Shown here: one piece after another, positions 32,014-34,110 of the stretch
How positions within the stretch are numbered: position 1 is the first letter of the stretch
Layout: each line of letters opens with the position of its first letter
NCBI GenBank assembly: GCA_043808035.1
Contig: JAZDFH010000028.1
Coordinates: 1 to 34,110 of the forward strand
From: JAZDFH01 sp043808035
Lineage (GTDB): Bacteria > Patescibacteriota > Minisyncoccia > UBA6257 > Colwellbacteraceae
DNA: 34,110 bases
Direction: 5' to 3'
Made by a program: the position numbers and the translations under genes
The notes under the pieces: model-generated
The model's database searches: none
Seen by the model: the letters and a program-made list of their open reading frames with translations, nothing else
Told to the model about the DNA's origin: nothing

Positions 32014-32841
32014 TTATATATTCCATACGAATGCATCCATTTGCAATCGTTTATTTGTATTTGCATCTATCATAGCATGTAAGCGTTTGAGTGCAACACG
32101 AAGCTCTTTATAATAAAGTACGGGATTACTCCCATAATACATTATAACAGCTTGTAAAAAAGGCTCTATCTCCTCTTTATTATTCGCAAGATGATTCATC
32201 AATGCATTACGTTTATACTTATCTGTCACAAACGAAATAGCATCACTCATCCGTTTTTGTATAGCGGCATCAGTATGTAACTGGACTGCTTGCCCTACAC
32301 ACCCAAATGAAATGCGAGCAAGTTCATCAGCTTCTTCCAGGGACACTCTATACTCCTTATTCATAAAATTTTTAATCGCACTTTGCTGAACACGAGGGAA
32401 ATATATTTTATGAAATCTTGATTGCAAGGTATCAAATAAAGATTCAGGATTCGACAAAACCAGTATAATAAGACCGTATAAAGGAGGCTCCTCTGCAATT
32501 TTCAGAAATGCATGTTGCGCATGTGCAGTTAAACAGTCAGCGTTATCAACTATCACTGTCCTATACGCTGAATAAACGGGCTTTTCGAGTAAAAACTTTT
32601 TTATGGAACGTACCTGTTCTATCCCAATAGTTGTCTTCTCATCCGGTACAATAATACTTGTTTCATTGAGATAACGTGTTGAAATATCCCACGATCCATG
32701 TTCAATATAATAAGCAAGTGCGTATGCGAAAGAAAACTTACCAACTCGAGAATCACCAAAGAAAATGTATCCATGAAATAAAGACGACGTATCAACTAAT
32801 TCAGTAAACCGCTTTTGCACTATTTCGTGGCCAAGCAACAT
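32014..32841 (-). CDS. holB: DNA polymerase III delta-prime-like clamp-loader subunit
   Basis: This is a RarA/DnaX-related AAA+ protein of 275 residues that would form part of the clamp loader. A modified Walker A, FGDSRVGKFSFAYALAYY, is followed by VDNADCLTAHAQHAFLKIAE (Walker B-like with a degenerate DExx), EEPPLYGLIILVLSNPESLF and TLQSRFHKIYF, the SRC-type arginine finger with F in place of C. The helical C-terminal collar part is short. These features fit delta-prime better than gamma/tau. It overlaps neither neighbour: 8 nt after mreB2 and 9 nt before frr. Confidence 0.85.
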   Translation of the reverse strand: MLLGHEIVQKRFTELVDTSSLFHGYIFFGDSRVGKFSFAYALAYYIEHGSWDISTRYLNETSIIVPDEKTTIGIEQVRSIKKFLLEKPVYSAYRTVIVDNADCLTAHAQHAFLKIAEEPPLYGLIILVLSNPESLFDTLQSRFHKIYFPRVQQSAIKNFMNKEYRVSLEEADELARISFGCVGQAVQLHTDAAIQKRMSDAISFVTDKYKRNALMNHLANNKEEIEPFLQAVIMYYGSNPVLYYKELRVALKRLHAMIDANTNKRLQMDAFVWNI

Positions 32842-32849
32842 AAAAATAG

Positions 32850-33863
32850 TTAAATTTTATTTAAAAGTGTCCGTTTATAAATATCGAGATGCTCAAGAAT
32901 AATACCCGAACCTTTTGCAACGCATAAGATAGAGTCTTCCGCTACATATGCAGGGACGCCAAGAAATCGTTTAAAAAACTCATCAATGTTACGTAACCTG
33001 GAAGTTCCACCTGAAAGAATCATTCCTTTTTCCATAACATCAGCAACTAATTCCGGAGGCGTTTCATTAAAAACATTCTGTACTGAAGCGGCAATATCCA
33101 TTAAATGAGGATTTAACGCTTCTGCGATCTCATTAGAATTTATAGTTAAATCTTTCGGCAGTCCTGTAATCAAATCCCTTCCTCGAAATTGAAAATCAAT
33201 CTTGTTTTTAAGCGGAAGTGCTGAACCTGCACCAATCTTTATTGCCTCCGCAGTCTGCTCCCCTATTGAAACTGCATACTTTTTCTTCACATATTTCATT
33301 ATTGCCTCATCAAATCGATTCCCGGCTACCCGAAGACTTGACCAGCATACAATACCGCCCAGAGAGATAACCGCAACCTCAGATGTTCCACCACCAATAT
33401 TAATAATCATATTACCTGATGAAGAATTGATAGTAATACCTGCTCCAAGCGCCGCGAGTAACGGCTCACGGACAACATACGTATTTTTCGCACCAGCCTC
33501 TATAGCAGCATTAATAACAGCTCGACGTTCAGTCGGTGTAATCCCCGCAGGTACCGAAATAACAACGTCAGGTTTAAAAATATGGAAACTACCAACTGCT
33601 CGGCCAATAAAATATTTCAACATTGCCCGCGTAATATAATAATCAGCAACAACCCCGTCTTTTAAGGGTCGATATGCCGCTATATCACCAGGAGTCCTGC
33701 CAATCATTTCCTTCGCCTCTCTCCCAACCGCGATAACTGCATTCTCCTTTACGCTTAATGCAACAATGGTCGGCTCATTAATCACAAAACCTTTTCCAGG
33801 GACAAAAACAACGGTATTTGCCGTTCCTAAATCAATCCCAATTCTTTTTACAAAAATAGCCAT
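32850..33863 (-). CDS. mreB: Second MreB-family protein with altered active-site residues
   Basis: This is an MreB paralogue of 337 residues that starts MAIFVKRIGIDLGTANTVVF and has an intact phosphate 1 loop. Other landmarks are ISVPAGITPTERRAVINAAI, AGAKNTYVVREPLLAALGAG, INIGGGTSEVAVISLGG and MILSGGTSRLRNIDEFF. Compared with the canonical copy at 29211-30257, the catalytic-loop EE pair is R132-E133 and the phosphate 2 Asp is N155, while T160 is kept. ATP hydrolysis could thus be slower or absent. It heads a separate group, mreB2-holB-frr-rseP, with its own promoter (33874-33903). Confidence 0.9.
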   Translation of the reverse strand: MAIFVKRIGIDLGTANTVVFVPGKGFVINEPTIVALSVKENAVIAVGREAKEMIGRTPGDIAAYRPLKDGVVADYYITRAMLKYFIGRAVGSFHIFKPDVVISVPAGITPTERRAVINAAIEAGAKNTYVVREPLLAALGAGITINSSSGNMIINIGGGTSEVAVISLGGIVCWSSLRVAGNRFDEAIMKYVKKKYAVSIGEQTAEAIKIGAGSALPLKNKIDFQFRGRDLITGLPKDLTINSNEIAEALNPHLMDIAASVQNVFNETPPELVADVMEKGMILSGGTSRLRNIDEFFKRFLGVPAYVAEDSILCVAKGSGIILEHLDIYKRTLLNKI

Positions 33864-33873
33864 ATATTTTGTT

Positions 33874-33903
33874 TATATATCATACTAAGTACGTTTACCG
33901 CAA
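33874..33903 (-). promoter_or_regulatory. Candidate promoter of the second mreB gene
   Basis: TTGCGG (-35, 33898-33903, 3 of 6), an 18-nt spacer and extended -10 TGA-TATATA (33874-33879) end 10 nt before the ATG. This predicts a leader of about 4 nt. Confidence 0.5.
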
Positions 33904-34110
33904 AACAGTACTCGTAAAATAGCTACTCAATACTACCATAAAAGAATACGTTTGAAACCCCTAGTCTTCTCCAATACAGAAATACACCGAAATAAAGAAC
34001 CATTCCAACACAAGAAGGAGCTGAGACAGCTCCTTCAAGATGGGTATCGTATCATTGATATATGACAATAACAATGAAAGATAACCATATACAAAGTGTG
34101 ACACAACTTG
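33904..34110. other. Right-edge non-coding stretch with a hairpin
   Basis: No supported gene. GAAGGAGCTG and CAGCTCCTTC (34014-34036) form a perfect 10-bp stem with a 3-nt AGA loop. On the minus strand it is followed by TTGTGTTGG, a poor U-tract. It may terminate a gene that begins beyond the right edge, but the 74 nt to the right show no ORF end I can support. Confidence 0.5.

Noticed and set aside
1..34110. tRNA genes, CRISPR arrays, insertion sequences or prophage
   Set aside because: No cloverleaf with a T-loop GGTTCGANNC in non-coding sequence, no regularly spaced direct repeats outside the FG-GAP gene, and no transposase, integrase or phage structural cluster. The baseplate-J-like gene stands alone and carries a membrane helix.

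Overview
This 34.1 kb window is AT-rich bacterial chromosome, and every recognisable gene lies on the minus strand. It most likely comes from a Patescibacteria/CPR bacterium, probably of the Parcubacteria group. The reasons are compact overlapping genes, shortened core proteins (RNA polymerase alpha without its C-terminal domain, AlaRS without its C-terminal domain, small L13 and S4), two MreB paralogues, a DUF5671 membrane protein, a baseplate-J-like/ASKHA-like gene pair, and a pseudopilin carrying FG-GAP repeats. TAA, TAG and TGA all end clear genes here, so the standard code applies. The lineage is my inference; no rRNA gene is present.

Layout, left to right (all genes read right to left). 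1-354: no intact gene, one hairpin. 355-618: a dead HicB-like antitoxin gene with three in-frame stops. 653-3885: lysS, greA, a GT2 glycosyltransferase and a small polytopic membrane protein. 3925-7695: a ribosomal/transcription operon (infA-rpmJ-rpsM-rpsK-rpsD-rpoA-rplQ-rplM-rpsI). 7713-10339: a single-pass baseplate-J-like protein and an ASKHA-like partner. 10460-12322: a pseudopilin with six 69-residue FG-GAP repeats. 12401-17456: a dnaG-rpoD-alaS operon whose promoter contains a perfect palindrome. 17573-19455: ddl and a DUF5671 protein. 19521-21083: an SDR dehydrogenase and a Nif3-family protein. 21175-22609: a frameshifted MFS transporter behind a leader that looks like a ribosome-controlled attenuator. 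22718-26308: a small membrane protein, then galT-dedA-tpiA-microprotein-hydrolase. 26327-33863: a wall and cell-shape block (mreB-mreC-mreD-mrdA) preceded by a second mreB, holB-like, frr and rseP.

The gene content couples translation, replication and transcription initiation with cell-shape and wall synthesis (ddl, PBP2, MreBCD). Two regulatory themes stand out. First, at least eight candidate promoters place the -10 box only 5-11 nt before the start codon, predicting leaderless or nearly leaderless mRNAs. Second, the MFS transporter sits behind a 37-codon leader ORF and three mutually exclusive RNA pairings that end in a terminator with seven U residues. I consider the second the best candidate for an undescribed system in this window.
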